NCBI GenBank assembly: GCA_033064195.1
Contig: JARBJD010000202.1
Location: forward strand, 1 to 64,000
Direction: 5' to 3'
Length of the DNA stretch: 64,000 nucleotides
From: Blattamonas nauphoetae
Lineage: Eukaryota > Preaxostyla > Oxymonadida
Part shown: piece by piece, positions 1 through 12,300 of the stretch
Layout of the letters: the number at the start of each line of letters is the position of its first letter
Numbering within the stretch: position 1 is the first letter of the stretch
Translations under genes and position numbers: made by a program
Notes under the pieces: model-generated
The model's database searches: none
Seen by the model: only the letters and a program-made list of their open reading frames with translations
What the model was told of the DNA's origin: nothing

Positions 1-3000
1 CTTCCAACTCGGCCTTCTCGGAATTCTGTTTCTTCCCTTCTTCCTCCAAACGACTAACTGTCGCTTCCAACTCAGCCTTCTCGGAATTCTGTTTCTTCCC
101 TTCTTCCTCCAAACGACTAACTGTCGCTTCCAACTCGGCCTTCTCGGAATTCTGTTTCTTCCCTTCTTCCTCCAAACGACTAACTGTCGCTTCCAACTCG
201 GCCTTCTCGGAATTCTGTTTCTTCCCTTCTTCCTCCAAACGACTAACTGTCGCTTCCAAAAACGACTAACTGTCGCTTCCAACTCGGCCTTCTCGGAATT
301 CTGTTTCTTCCCTTCTTCCTCCAAACGACTAACTGTCGCTTCCAACTCGGCCTTCTCGAATTCTGTTTCTTCCCTTCTTCCTCCAAACGACTAACTGTCG
401 CTTCCAACTCGGCCTTCTCGGAATTTCTGTTTCTTCCCTTCTTCCTCCAAACGACTAACTGTCGCTTCCCAACTCGGCCTTCTCGGAATTCTGTTTCTTC
501 CCTTCTTCCTCCAAACGACTAACTGTCGCTTCCAACTCGGCCTTCTCGGAATTCTGTTTCTTCCCTTCTTCCTCAAACGACTAACTGTCGCTTCCAACTC
601 GGCCTTCTCGGAATTCTGTTTCTTCCCTTCTTCCTCCAAACGACTAACTGTCGCTTCCAACTCGGCCTTCTCGGAATTCTGTTTCTTCCCTTCTTCCTCC
701 AAACGACTAACTGTCGCTTCAACTCAGCCTTCTCAATTCTGTTTCTTCCCTTCTTCCTCCAAACGACTAACTGTCGCTTCCAACTCGGCCTTCTCGAATT
801 CTGTTTCTTCCCTTCTTCCTCCAAACGACTAACTGTCGCTTCCAACTCGGCCTTCTCGGAATTCTGTTTCTTCCCTTCTTCCTCCAAACGACTAACTGCT
901 TCCAACTCGGCCTTCTCGGAATTCTGTTTCTTCCCTTCTTCCTCCAAACGACTAACTGTCGCTTCCAACTCGGCCTTCTCGGAATTCTGTTTCTTCCCTT
1001 CTTCCTCCAAACGACTAACTGTCGCTTCCAACTCGGCCTTCTCGGAATTCTGTTTCTTTCCTTCTTCCTCCAAACGACTAACTGTCGCTTCCAACTCGGC
1101 CTTCTCGGAATTCTGTTTCTTCCCTTCTTCCTCCAAACGACTAACTGTCGCTTCCAACTCGGCCTTCTCGGAATTCTGTTTCTTCCCTTCTTCCTCCAAA
1201 CGACTAACTGTCGCTTCCAACTCGGCCTTCTCGGAATTCTGTTTCTTCCCTTCTTCCTCCAAACGACTAACTGTCGCTTCCAACTCGGCCTTCTCGGAAT
1301 TCTGTTTCTTCCCTTCTTCCTCCAAACGACTAACTGTCGCTTCCAACTCGGCCTTCTCGGAATTCTGTTTCTTCCCTTCTTCCTCCAAACGACTAACTGT
1401 CGCTTCCAACTCGGCCTTCTCGGAATTCTGTTTCTTCCTTCTTCCTCCAAACGACTAACTGTCGCTTCCAACTCGGCCTTCTCGGAATTCTGTTTCTTCC
1501 CTTCTTCCTCCAAACGACTAACTGTCGCTTCCAACTCGGCCTTCTCGGAATTCTGTTTCTTCCCTTCTTCCTCCAAACGACTAACTGTCGCTTCCAACTC
1601 GGCCTTCTCGGAATTCTGTTTCTTCCCTTCTTCCTCCAAACGACTAACTGTCGCTTCCAACTCGGCCTTCTCAGATTCTGTTTCTTCCCTTCTTCCTCCA
1701 AACGACTAACTGTCGCTTCCAACTCGGCCTTCTCGGAATTCTGTTTCTTCCCTTCTTCCTCCAAACGACTAACTGTCGCTTCCAACTCGGCCTTCTCAGA
1801 TTCTGTTTCTTCCCTTCTTCCTCCAAACGACTAACTGTCGCTTCCAACTCGGCCTTCTCGGAATTCTGTTTCTTCCCTTCTTCCTCCAAACGACTAACTG
1901 TCGCTTCCAACTCGGCCTTCTCGGAATTCTGTTTCTTCCCTTCTTCCTCCAAACGACTAACTGTCGCTTCCAACTCGGCCTTCTCGGAATTCTGTTTCTT
2001 CCCTTCTTCCTCCAAACGACTAACTGTCGCTTCCAACTCGGCCTTCTCGGAATTCTGTTTCTTCCTTCTTCCTCCAAACGACTAACTGTCGCTTCCAACT
2101 CGGCCTTCTCGGAATTCTGTTTCTTCCCTTCTTCCTCCAAACGACTAACTGTCGCTTCCAACTCGGCCTTCTCAGATTCTGTTTCTTCCCTTCTTCCTCC
2201 AAACGACTAACTGTCGCTTCCAACTCGGCCTTCTCAGATTCTGTTTCTTCCCTTCTTCCTCCAAACGACTAACTGTCGCTTCCAACTCGGCCTTCTCGGA
2301 ATTCTGTTTCTTCCCTTCTTCCTCCAAACGACTAACTGTCGCTTCCAACTCGGCCTTCTCGGAATTCTGTTTCTTCCCTTCCTCCAAACGACTAACTGTC
2401 GCTTCCAACTCGGCCTTCTCGGAATTCTGTTTCTTCCCTTCTTCCTCCAAACGACTAACTGTCGCTTCCAACTCGGCCTTCTCGGAATTCTGTTTCTTCC
2501 CTTCTTCCTCCAAACGACTAACTGTCGCTTCCAACTCGGCCTTCTCGGAATTCTGTTTCTTCCCTTCTTCCTCCAAACGACTAACTGTCGCTTCCAACTC
2601 GGCCTTCTCGGAATTCTGTTTCTTCCTTCTTCCTCCAAACGACTAACTGTCGCTTCCAACTCGGCCTTCTCGGAATTCTGTTTCTTCCCTTCTTCCTCCA
2701 AACGACTAACTGTCGCTTCCAACTCGGCCTTCTCAGATTCTGTTTCTTCCTTCTTCCTCCAAACGACTAACTGTCGCTTCCAACTCGGCCTTCTCAGATT
2801 CTGTTTCTTCCCTTCTTCCTCCAAACGACTAACTGTCGCTTCCAACTCGGCCTTCTCGGAATTCTGTTTCTTCCCTTCTTCCTCCAAACGACTAACTGTC
2901 GCTTCCAACTCGGCCTTCTCGGAATTCTGTTTCTTCCCTTCTTCCTCCAAACGACTAACTGTCGCTTCCAACTCGGCCTTCTCGGAATTCTGTTTCTTCC

Positions 3001-4838
3001 CTTCTTCCTCCAAACGACTAACTGTCGCTTCCAACTCGGCCTTCTCGGAATTCTGTTTCTTCCCTTCTTCCTCCAAACGACTAACTGTCGCTTCCAACTC
3101 GGCCTTCTCGGAATTCTGTTTCTTCCTTCTTCCTCCAAACGACTAACTGTCGCTTCCAACTCGGCCTTCTCGGAATTCTGTTTCTTCCCTTCTTCCTCCA
3201 AACGACTAACTGTCGCTTCCAACTCGGCCTTCTCGGAATTCTGTTTCTTCCCTTCTTCCTCCAAACGACTAACTGTCGCTTCCAACTCGGCCTTCTCGGA
3301 ATTCTGTTTCTTCCTTCTTCCTCCAAACGACTAACTGTCGCTTCCAACTCGGCCTTCTCGGAATTCTGTTTCTTCCCTTCTTCCTCCAAACGACTAACTG
3401 TCGCTTCCAACTCGGCCTTCTCGGAATTCTGTTTCTTCCTTCTTCCTCCAAACGACTAACTGTCGCTTCCAACTCGGCCTTCTCGGAATTCTGTTTCTTC
3501 CCTTCTTCCTCCAAACGACTAACTGTCGCTTCCAACTCGGCCTTCTCGGAATTCTGTTTCTTCCTTCTTCCTCCAAACGACTAACTGTCGCTTCCAACTC
3601 GGCCTTCTCGGAATTCTGTTTCTTCCTTCTTCCTCCAAACGACTAACTGTCGCTTCCAACTCGGCCTTCTCGGAATTCTGTTTCTTCCTTCTTCCTCCAA
3701 ACGACTAACTGTCGCTTCCAACTCGGCCTTCTCGGAATTCTGTTTCTTCCCTTCTTCCTCCAAACGACTAACTGTCGCTTCCAACTCGGCCTTCTCAGAA
3801 TTCTGTTTCTTCCTTCTTCCTCCAAACGACTAACTGTCGCTTCCAACTCGGCCTTCTCGGAATTCTGTTTCTTCCCTTCTTCCTCCAAACGACTAACTGT
3901 CGCTTCCAACTCGGCCTTCTCAGATTCTGTTTCTTCCCTTCTTCCTCCAAACGACTAACTGTCGCTTCCAACTCGGCCTTCTCGGAATTCTGTTTCTTCC
4001 TTCTTCCTCCAAACGACTAACTGTCGCTTCCAACTCGGCCTTCTCAGATTCTGTTTCTTCCTTCTTCCTCCAAACGACTAACTGTCGCTTCCAACTCGGC
4101 CTTCTCGGAATTCTGTTTCTTCCCTTCTTCCTCCAAACGACTAACTGTCGCTTCCAACTCGGCCTTCTCGGAATTCTGTTTCTTCCTTCTTCCTCCAAAC
4201 GACTAACTGTCGCTTCCAACTCGGCCTTCTCAGATTCTGTTTCTTCCCTTCTTCCTCCAAACGACTAACTGTCGCTTCCAACTCGGCCTTCTCGGATTCT
4301 GTTTCTTCCTTCTTCCTCCAAACGACTAACTGTCGCTTCCAACTCGGCCTTCTCGGAATTCTGTTTCTTCCTTCTTCCTCCAAACGACTAACTGTCGCTT
4401 CCAACTCGGCCTTCTCGGAATTCTGTTTCTTCCTTCTTCCTCCAAACGACTAACTGTCGCTTCCAACTCGGCCTTCTCAGAATTCTGTTTCTTCCCTTCT
4501 TCCTCCAAACGACTAACTGTCGCTTCCAACTCGGCCTTCTCAGAATTCTGTTTCTTCCTTCTTCCTCCAAACGACTAACTGTCGCTTCCAACTCGGCCTT
4601 CTCAGAATTCTGTTTCTTCCCTTCTTCCTCCAAACGACTAACTGTCGCTTCCAACTCGGCCTTCTCAGAATTCTGTTTCTTCCTTCTTCCTCCAAACGAC
4701 TAACTGTCGCTTCCAACTCGGCCTTCTCGGAATTCTGTTTCTTCCCTTCTTCCTCCAAACGACTAACTGTCGCTTCCAACTCGGCCTTCTCGGAATTCTG
4801 TTTCTTCCCTTCTTCCTCCAAACGACTAACTGTCGCTT
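1..4838. repeat. 63-bp minisatellite, about 77 units, continuing beyond the left edge
   Basis: Head-to-tail units of 63 bp, many shortened to 62 bp. Read on the minus strand a full unit encodes 21 residues of the type EATVSRLEEEGKKQNSEKAE plus L, a charged heptad-like coiled-coil repeat. The 62-bp units lose one base, either one C of a CCC run or one base in the GGAATTC segment. They are rare before about 1400 and make up roughly half of the units from about 3300 to 4700. Each loss shifts the frame, and one of the three frames carries a stop in every unit. A truncated junction lies near 256-262. The array is the 3' part of the gene that starts at 6021. Confidence 0.97.
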
Positions 4839-6021
4839 TTAACTCTTCTTTCTCCTTGTCTGGTTTATCGCTTCCTTTCTTCCCACTCTCTTTCACCTCT
4901 CTCGCCGAATTCAATCCGCTTCTTTCTTTCCTTTTCACTGATACCTCCATTCTCGAATCCGTGTACTCGTCGCTATCATCCCTCTCCCCCTCTCTCCTCC
5001 CTTCCTCTTCACCGTTAACATTGCTATTTCTGTCCTTCGGAATCACGTCCTGCCCCAATGAGCCGAGAATGTTGGTTGTTGAGGCATCTTGGCTCTTCTG
5101 GTCTCTCGATGTGTCAAGAAGCCTCGATCGCCTGGAATCTGTTTTCTTCTGGACTGAGTCAACACGAAATGTCGAATCATGAAGGGTGCTCTGTTTGGAC
5201 GCTGATGTTTTGGACCTCGTCATGACAGTGGAGATTGTGTTCTTGGATGATGGAGCTGGCTGACTTCTGGGAACGGTACTCGGCTTCTTTGAGGAAACAA
5301 TCTGTGAAGAGGATGAAACAACAGCTGTTTTTGGATGTGGGAGTGTATTTTTCACAGATAGTTCCGTGTCTTTTAGCTTTCGTTTCAAGTATGAATTCTC
5401 TTCCCTTGCTCTCTCCAGACTCATCTTCATTGAAAGTTGAACCTCCTTAAGAATCTCATATTCATTTATCAGTTTGGAATTTTCGGTTTTGATGTTTGCA
5501 TTTTCCAGTTTTAGTCTGCTAATCTCGTCTGAATCACGTTGAGATGATGTAGTTTGTGTCGATGTCAAACATTCGAGTTGATGATTGAGAAGATCATTCT
5601 GAGAAGTGAGAGCCTGTATTTTCCCGTTGAGTGTTTGTTCAAGATTGTTTTTCTCTTCTTCCAGCTGACTGATTTTGTTTTCATTGAGTTTGGCGTAGAG
5701 ATTTAAGTCTGCTTGATGTTTCAGTTTCAAATTTGTAATTGTAGTTTCAGCTTCTTTCTTTATCAGGAGACGTTGAGCCTTTGACTTTTCAGTCAACGAC
5801 AAAAATTGCTCTTTTAACGTGTTGAAGTGATCTTCAGTTTGTGATAGAATCTGGGATGTTTGTTTCTTTTCCTCAATCATATCATCCAAAAGAAGTGTAA
5901 GACGATTGTTTTCAAGAAGAAGCTCACTGACTGACATGGTAGGACTGTTCTGGGAGGCGATGGCGAAGTGGGTCGAAGTTGTCGCGTCGTCACAATGATC
6001 CTTTCTCGAGGCTTTATTCAT
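4540..6021 (-). CDS. Coiled-coil protein whose tail is the minisatellite repeat
   Basis: The ATG at 6021 opens a 493-codon frame that, as sequenced, stops at 4540. Residues about 30-215 are a predicted coiled coil rich in Glu, Lys, Leu and Asn. A basic Ser/Thr-rich linker follows to about residue 330, then a highly acidic/basic segment to about 395. After that the protein enters the 21-residue repeat described for 1-4838. The frame leaves the EATVSRLEEEG register at the first 62-bp unit (near 4680) and terminates soon after. If the short units are sequencing errors, the true protein would continue far into the array and beyond the window. The structural type suggests a filament or scaffold protein, but no family is recognised. 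The upstream neighbour is about 95 bp away on the same strand. Confidence 0.75.
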   Translation of the reverse strand: MNKASRKDHCDDATTSTHFAIASQNSPTMSVSELLLENNRLTLLLDDMIEEKKQTSQILSQTEDHFNTLKEQFLSLTEKSKAQRLLIKKEAETTITNLKLKHQADLNLYAKLNENKISQLEEEKNNLEQTLNGKIQALTSQNDLLNHQLECLTSTQTTSSQRDSDEISRLKLENANIKTENSKLINEYEILKEVQLSMKMSLERAREENSYLKRKLKDTELSVKNTLPHPKTAVVSSSSQIVSSKKPSTVPRSQPAPSSKNTISTVMTRSKTSASKQSTLHDSTFRVDSVQKKTDSRRSRLLDTSRDQKSQDASTTNILGSLGQDVIPKDRNSNVNGEEEGRREGERDDSDEYTDSRMEVSVKRKERSGLNSAREVKESGKKGSDKPDKEKEELKATVSRLEEEGKKQNSEKAELEATVSRLEEEGKKQNSEKAELEATVSRLEEEGRNRILRRPSWKRQLVVWRKKGRNRILRRPSWKRQLVVWRKKEETEF

Positions 6022-6114
6022 GGGGTATATCGCAAGGAGACATCATACATTGAGATGATAGAAAATAAGATGAAATAAACAGAAATTAATGGAGAATTGC
6101 GAGGGGGAAGAGTG

Positions 6115-6624
6115 TCAAGAAACTGTGACCCTGTAGACTTCAGGGGCAGGGTTTGTATTCTCCCATGAGCGTTTCTATGGGGAGATAAGGATAGACTACA
6201 TTCAAAAAACTCCATACATATACGAATTGCAAATCATTGGTTCCCTTTGAACTTGCCTTAAAGACAAATTTCTGAATTCCACCACCACCGCACTTTGAAA
6301 GTATGCATTGAGGGAAATAGAATAATTTCATACCATCTGATGCCCTTGATTATCAGTTGCAGGATGATCAGGGCGGTAAACACTTTCAAGGAGAGTGGCG
6401 ATGCCTGACCGAAAAATCCAGATAGAACATCCAGAAAGAAGGACAATGATTGTCAGAATAGACAGACTTGGAGTATTGGATTGATTTTCTAGCATGTGCC
6501 ATGTGTATCCTGTGGTGGGACTGGCAGGAAATTCAATTGTGAAGGTTTCGCCAGATTTTACGTTCATTTCATGTAATTGGGAGTGAGATTCAGAGACCAA
6601 CCAGAAAATAATAGCAGTGATCAT
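6115..6624 (-). CDS. Chagasin-family inhibitor of cysteine peptidases, four exons
   Basis: Exons on the minus strand are 6624-6468, 6404-6334, 6292-6224 and 6174-6115, giving 118 residues. Introns are 63, 41 and 49 nt, with donors GTCTGT, GTATGA and GTATAT, all in matching phase. After a short hydrophobic leader (MITAIIFWLVSESHSQ) come the three loops that define family I42: SPTTGYTW (normally NPTTGY), CGGGG (the GxxG-type loop) and RSWE (normally RPWE), in the right order and spacing. Family members insert these loops into the active-site cleft of papain-like proteases. The leader suggests secretion or an endomembrane location. The 63-nt first intron has no in-frame stop, so a retained form would add a hydrophobic stretch. 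The gene is divergent from the MBOAT gene, with 84 bp between start codons. Confidence 0.85.
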
Positions 6625-6708
6625 GTATAGTGAATAATTTTTGGATAATAGAGTTACGGAGAGACGGACTTCGCAGAGTCTTTCAGATGGTGGGCTTGGA
6701 TTCTTCCG

Positions 6709-8425
6709 ATGGAGTACGTCCACAAATTCAACGAATTCGTTGCGTCCATTTCGGACCCATCTCAAGCTCTCATCGACAAACAGATTTCAATTGTTCAGAA
6801 ATATGTTCCTCTTGATGTAATGCTCCTGAAATCAATCTTCTGTCTGTCCTCCTTTTCTCACTCAATCTCTGATTGATCTCTCTTTCCAGATTATGTTGTG
6901 ATGTTTTTGTTCTCTTTCTTCTGGAATATCAAACTTCCACCATTGATCAAGCACATATCAAGCTTTTTAACTGGGATCGTCCTCCTCTTCGTTTCTGGAG
7001 GGCTATTTGCTCTGATCAGTGCCTTTTTCATGATTATTGGAACATATCTCATCTTGTTAACAAATTTTGGTGTTAAACAACCAAGTTCAGTTCTGTGGTT
7101 CAATCTAGCTGTCCTTCTCCTCGTGTCTGTTTTTCTCATTTCTCACTCCTTCTCAATCAGGAAATACCACGTTAGACTCACAACATATGGAACCTGGCAA
7201 TTTGACTATACTGCGCAGCTCATGATTTTAGTCCAAACGCTGACTATTCTCGCATACAATCTTCATGACGGGCAAATCCCAGATAAGCCAACAACTGACT
7301 CCAAACCTCCATCAAAATCAATGTTGGCCCTGCTTGCTCGCCGTCAGAAGTTCGCCTTGCCGTCTCTTCCCCCCATTCTCAACTACCTTTCGTACACCAT
7401 CTTTCCTGTGACTTTCATGTTTGGTCCGGCCATTGAATACACTCAATGGATTGAATCTCTCAATCCAAATCGTCAATACGCTGGCAAACGATGGAGAAAT
7501 GCACTGAAAGAATTCATTATTGGAGTTCTTTGTGTCTCAGTCTTTCTCGTCCCAAATGCATTGTCAATCGATTTTCTCACACCAGAATATGTTCAAAGTA
7601 CACCTCTCTGGAAGCGCCTCCTCAAAATGCACATTGTTGGTGAAGCCTACCGAACGAAGTCTGCCCATTCTGATCAAATGAATTCTTCGCTCTATCTTAT
7701 CGTCCACGACCCATACCCATCTTAGATACTATTCCTGTTGGTGCCTCACGACTGCTTGCATGTATATTTCCGGTTGTGGCTTTGATGGACAGGACTGGGA
7801 TTCTGGCATCTGCATCAAGCCATTCGCACTTGAAACAAGCACAAAACCGCAACATTTCATCGCTGAATGGAACCGAGGCACACAGCGTTTTTTGAAATAC
7901 TGTCTGTTTCTGATTTTCCTGTTTTCAAAACGATTTCTCATTTTTCCGTTATCTGTCGCAGATGTTTATCAACGTACTCCCATCTCACTCAACCGAAACT
8001 TCCGCCAACTCCTCACCTTCTGCCTGAGTGCGCTATGGCACGGGTGGTACATAGGATACTCATTCACCTTCTTCAGCTTCTTCATCGTCAATCTGATCGG
8101 GAACAATGTTAACGATATCAAAAAGAACATTCATTATGATGAGCGAATTAAATCCAATCATAAAATCATCCATTGGGTTGTCACTTTCTTCGAATGGGTC
8201 ATGACGCAATTTTGCTTCAATTACTCGTCAATCTCTCATATGGTCTGAAATTTATTTGACTCACCCTTTGAATATGTCTTGTGTTAGGCCATCGTCGGAT
8301 CCAAAGTCATATACACATTCTCAGCTTTGAATTGGGCAGGTCACAAAGTCTTCTTCGTCCTTCTCGCCATAACGTCCATCATTTCGCAATTAACGAAGGC
8401 CAAACCTTCGGAAAAGACATCCTAG
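6709..8425 (+). CDS. MBOAT-family membrane-bound O-acyltransferase (lysophospholipid acyltransferase-like), five exons
   Basis: Exons are 6709-6841, 6890-7658, 7726-7901, 7962-8242 and 8288-8425, giving 498 residues. Introns are 45-67 nt and all four donors are GTCTG. The start ATG gives MEYVHKFNEF. Several hydrophobic segments precede the family core: YYSCWCLTTACMYISGCGFDG, then EWNRGTQRFLKYYVYQR, which contains the conserved Asn, then LSALWHGWYIGY with the catalytic His. This arrangement matches the LPCAT/MBOAT7 branch, which transfers acyl-CoA to lysophospholipids in the ER. The third intron is exactly 60 nt and has no in-frame stop, so a plain ORF reading would miss it; removing it restores the KYYVYQR motif. 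The C-terminal exon adds another membrane segment. The substrate cannot be told from sequence. Confidence 0.88.
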
Positions 8426-8594
8426 TCCATGTTCTTCTGTTGACTCACATTCTGGGTTGAGATCACCATTCATTTTTTGAAACCCAGATTATCTGGGAAA
8501 TAATCATTTCATCATGGAAATTTCTGAAACTGTCGATATTCTTTCGGACAACTCTATTTCGATGTGCAAAGAATAGTCAATAAACAAAAATGTG

Positions 8595-9128
8595 TCACTT
8601 TTTGAATCTTGAGAGATCCACGTGGCAATATCCATCAGGATTTTTGTCCAGATAATCTTGATGAGATTCATCCGCTGGGTAAAAGCAAGACAAAGGCTTA
8701 ACTTCGGTTGCGACAGGTTGTGAGTGTTTTGTCTGTTCTTCTGCTACAGCAGCATGACAGACAGCTTCATCAGTGGGATCAGAAAAGTAGATTCCACTCC
8801 GATACTGCTCGCCAATATCGTTTGCCTGGCGATTAACTTGTGTTGGGTTGATTGTTGTGAAGAATTCCTTGAGGAGATCTGGTAATGAGATCATCGAAGG
8901 ATCATAAGTAATTTTAACAGTTTCTGCGTGTCCGGTTGTTTTCGTGCAAACTTGTTGATATGTTGGATTGGCAACATGACCATTAGCAAACCCGACACAT
9001 GTTGAGGCAACGCCTTTGATTCTTTTCATGAATGCCTGGGTTCCCCAGTAGCATCCACCCGCTAAATAAATAGTCTTGAGTGTTTCTGTATTAAATACAA
9101 TTGAAGCGTTCGGATTTACCAAGGACAT
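8595..9128 (-). CDS. MSRA: Peptide methionine sulfoxide reductase A
   Basis: A single intronless frame of 177 residues from the ATG at 9128. Near residue 30 it has AGGCYWGTQAF, the MsrA active-site motif GCFWG with Phe replaced by Tyr; the catalytic Cys is retained. Downstream are GFANGHVANPTYQQVC, GHAETVKITYDP and QYRSGIYF, all conserved in the family. The enzyme reduces methionine-S-sulfoxide in proteins using thioredoxin-type reductants. Length is normal for the catalytic domain. No targeting peptide is evident, so the cytosol is most likely. The gene is convergent with the MBOAT gene (169 bp) and divergent from the WD40 gene. Confidence 0.95.
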   Translation of the reverse strand: MSLVNPNASIVFNTETLKTIYLAGGCYWGTQAFMKRIKGVASTCVGFANGHVANPTYQQVCTKTTGHAETVKITYDPSMISLPDLLKEFFTTINPTQVNRQANDIGEQYRSGIYFSDPTDEAVCHAAVAEEQTKHSQPVATEVKPLSCFYPADESHQDYLDKNPDGYCHVDLSRFKK

Positions 9129-9325
9129 GAAGAAAAGAAAATGATTAAGGTTCTCAACAACAACTTCATAATTCGTTCGAATTGAGTATTTATTTCATGC
9201 TTAATGACAAGTAACTCCTTCTTGATTAACCATGCCACGACATTAATCGAACGTATCTCTTCCTATCTTGCGTTTCATCTGTTTTCGAAGCAATCCTCCA
9301 ATGCGGCTTCCATGTTTGTGATACT

Positions 9326-12300
9326 TTGACACCCGATCCATTCTATGTTGGAATACCAAGTGCTCTCTTTCAATCCGCCCTAAATGAAACAGAAGCCAGT
9401 CAACAATCATTTGGACCAGATTCGTCAGCTTCAGGATCGTCTGGTTCTCGACCGCCTGATGTTATCCCAGTGACAATGGGCAGAGGGATATCTGAACTCA
9501 CATATCAGCCAGAATCAGATAAATTCGTTGTTATGATGAATCAGAGACTCATCAGGGTCTCGCCAGATTTTGATGATTCCTTTCTCGCTGTCAAACCCAC
9601 TGAAACTCTTGACACTCTCCAGACCCTTGGATATAGGCCACCTCAAGATGCAGATGAGTTTCATAAACAACAAAAGGATATGGGTACTGTCATGTCATGG
9701 GCCGACATCCACCAACTTTTCCCAAGTGTTCCCATGGTTTCACAGACAAAGTCAGACTCATTTGTCCTCTCATTTCCATCTGAGTCTATCGTATCGTTGA
9801 TTTATGTGCACACAGTTCATTGTTTCTTCATCTCTACAAGTGAACCAAGGTTGTATGTCCTCGACAAGGAAGGGAATGTCGTCCATCCTGGAGGAATCCT
9901 TGCAGAGGAGGAAGAGGAGCGGAAACGAAACGCCCGACAATATGAAGAGATGCAGCGAGATGAGAAGGCCGAGAAAGGACGCCAAAAACGAAAAGATGAG
10001 AGAGAGGCAAATGAAAAGAAAAAGCACTTTTCACCTTTGAAACAGACCATTGCTGCCGTTTCAGAGGAAAAAGAATCCTCTATTTTGACCATCTCTCCTC
10101 GTCTTCTCGCACAAAGTGTCATGAATCAGGAGCAGCCTCGCACACGAAAGAAGAGAAGAACCCCTACGTCTACATTTGACTATTTTGCACAACCAAAACG
10201 TCTCTCAACTTCTCTTGTGCCGATCTTCTCTCATAAAGGTGGAGTGGACTGGACAGATGGGAAAGGGTTTTTGACCAATACATCGACCAGAGCATCTGGA
10301 GACGATTCACCACATCGTCAACATTCCCTTGTTGCTGTAAGTTTAGCCTATAACACAGCCTTACATATTCTGATTGCCGGATTTGAAGGAGGAAATGCTC
10401 GTCTTTTCAAATTCACTCCCAACTACTACCCTCACACAACAACCCTCGCCAAATTTCGTCTTGAGTATATTGGAAGTATTGGATGCTCAAGTCGAGGGTG
10501 GGTCACCACCTTATGTTCCCCTTGCCGCGTCCATGCTCTGGAAGAAACCACCCATCCTTCGTGCAATGGAGATGCTCTTTACCGCCAGTTTCCCGCCCAT
10601 AGCAACACAATAGAGTTCTATACAACCAAAATGGACACTTTAACTCAAACCACATCCCATAGAATGAGAAACTATCGGGAAGCCTGTCCAGGAATGGACT
10701 CTGGACGAGCGAGCAGTCTCAGTCCGAAGTGTTCTTCCCCAACAAGCCACCATTTTGAAAGCGATCTGAAAGAATCAGAAACAGACCGAACGACGGATCG
10801 ATACGTCAAGCTGGACATTTTCAAAGAGAAGCGTGAAACAACATCAAACACCATGAGCGAGCTGAGCGGCTTTTTGGATTCGCTGCGCACGAAAGAATTC
10901 ATCACGTCTCAAAGAAACCAGCAGGACAGGGGACTGCGAAGGTCTGTTGAAGTTCGCCCAAAACCCACACAGCACCAACACTCCCTTCCGCTCGACAGCA
11001 TCTCCGAAAACGACGAGCCCCCTTCCCACTACGTCCCCTCGCCTTCTCCTCGCCGCTCTCGCAGCACCCCTCGCGCATCCGCTGTGAGACGGTCATCACT
11101 CCAACTCAACGTCGTCGACACTGACCATCCCATTTCGCCTCCCGACGTCCAAACAGCCCGTAGCTCCAAAGTCAACTCGCCGCGACACTTCCAACGTCAG
11201 ACACCAAACAATCCTCACGCGAACCCGAATTCAAATGCGAAGGCATTCATCCGACACACAATGGCAGCACTGGCGGATGATCAGCTGGCCTCGTCTGTGT
11301 TGGTGGGAGTGGAGTCCACACTCGCGTGCATCAACCTTTCTGACCGGAAGTTGGTGTGGGAGCGGAAGATGGCCCACCCGTCTCGGATCACAGTGATTGT
11401 GTTCCTTCCTCAGACAAGCGGAATGAGTCAAGACTTCATTCTGAGCGGAGGGATGGATGGGAGTCTGAAGGCGTGGACAGCAAACGGCGACTGTCTCATC
11501 TCGCTCCAACCGCACGTCAAGGCCATCACGTCCATCGTCACACTTCCTCACTCGTGCATCTTCTTCACATCATCGCACGACGGAACAGTCAAAGCGATCA
11601 ACGCCCTCACCGGCCAGATCATCTCCTCCCACATCTTCCACTCGCCCATCAACGCTCTCACCGCCACTCTCCCACCACCCGCCCCTCGTCTCCGCATTAC
11701 CCTCCCGCTCCCTCTCAAATGCACGTCAGCCACCCAATCTGTGAACCCACACCTCTCTCCGTCGTCCAAACAGACAGACTCCATCATTTACGTTTCGTTG
11801 TGTGCGGCGACACCGACTTCGCTTCCTCGACTTTCATTCAGCCTGCCTGTTCAGACTTGGTTCTCCATCGATTCGCCTGTCCACCGCTTCCAACCGATCC
11901 AATCGTACTCCACTCTCAAACAGAGCTCCATTTCGTTCCACACAGCCAACTCCTCTTCGAACCTTCGCGCCATTCGCAATCTCCACCACTCACTCGCCCC
12001 AACTGTCATGTCCGTGTTCTTCAGTGACGGCTCAATTCGTCTCTTCCTCCCATTTCACCCGACGTCGCTGGCATACTCTCTCCCGTCCACTGTCCACGCT
12101 GAGTCGTTGGGAGGTGTGTGTGCCTGCTTCGACTCGGGAACTCTCTTCGTACTTGACACGACGACAAAGTCGATCGTCAAGCTCGCCGCGCAGTCATCGC
12201 GTCTCTCACCCGAACCACACCTCGACACCGAAACATGCGACTTGATCATCGCAATGTCCTCTCTCCCTCTTCCTCTCCCCGAGCCGTCCCAAACACACCC

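Noticed and set aside
391-4654. Many frames of 67-297 codons across the minisatellite
   Set aside because: They are three-frame shadows of one repeated unit; only the frame entering from the ATG at 6021 has a gene-like start.
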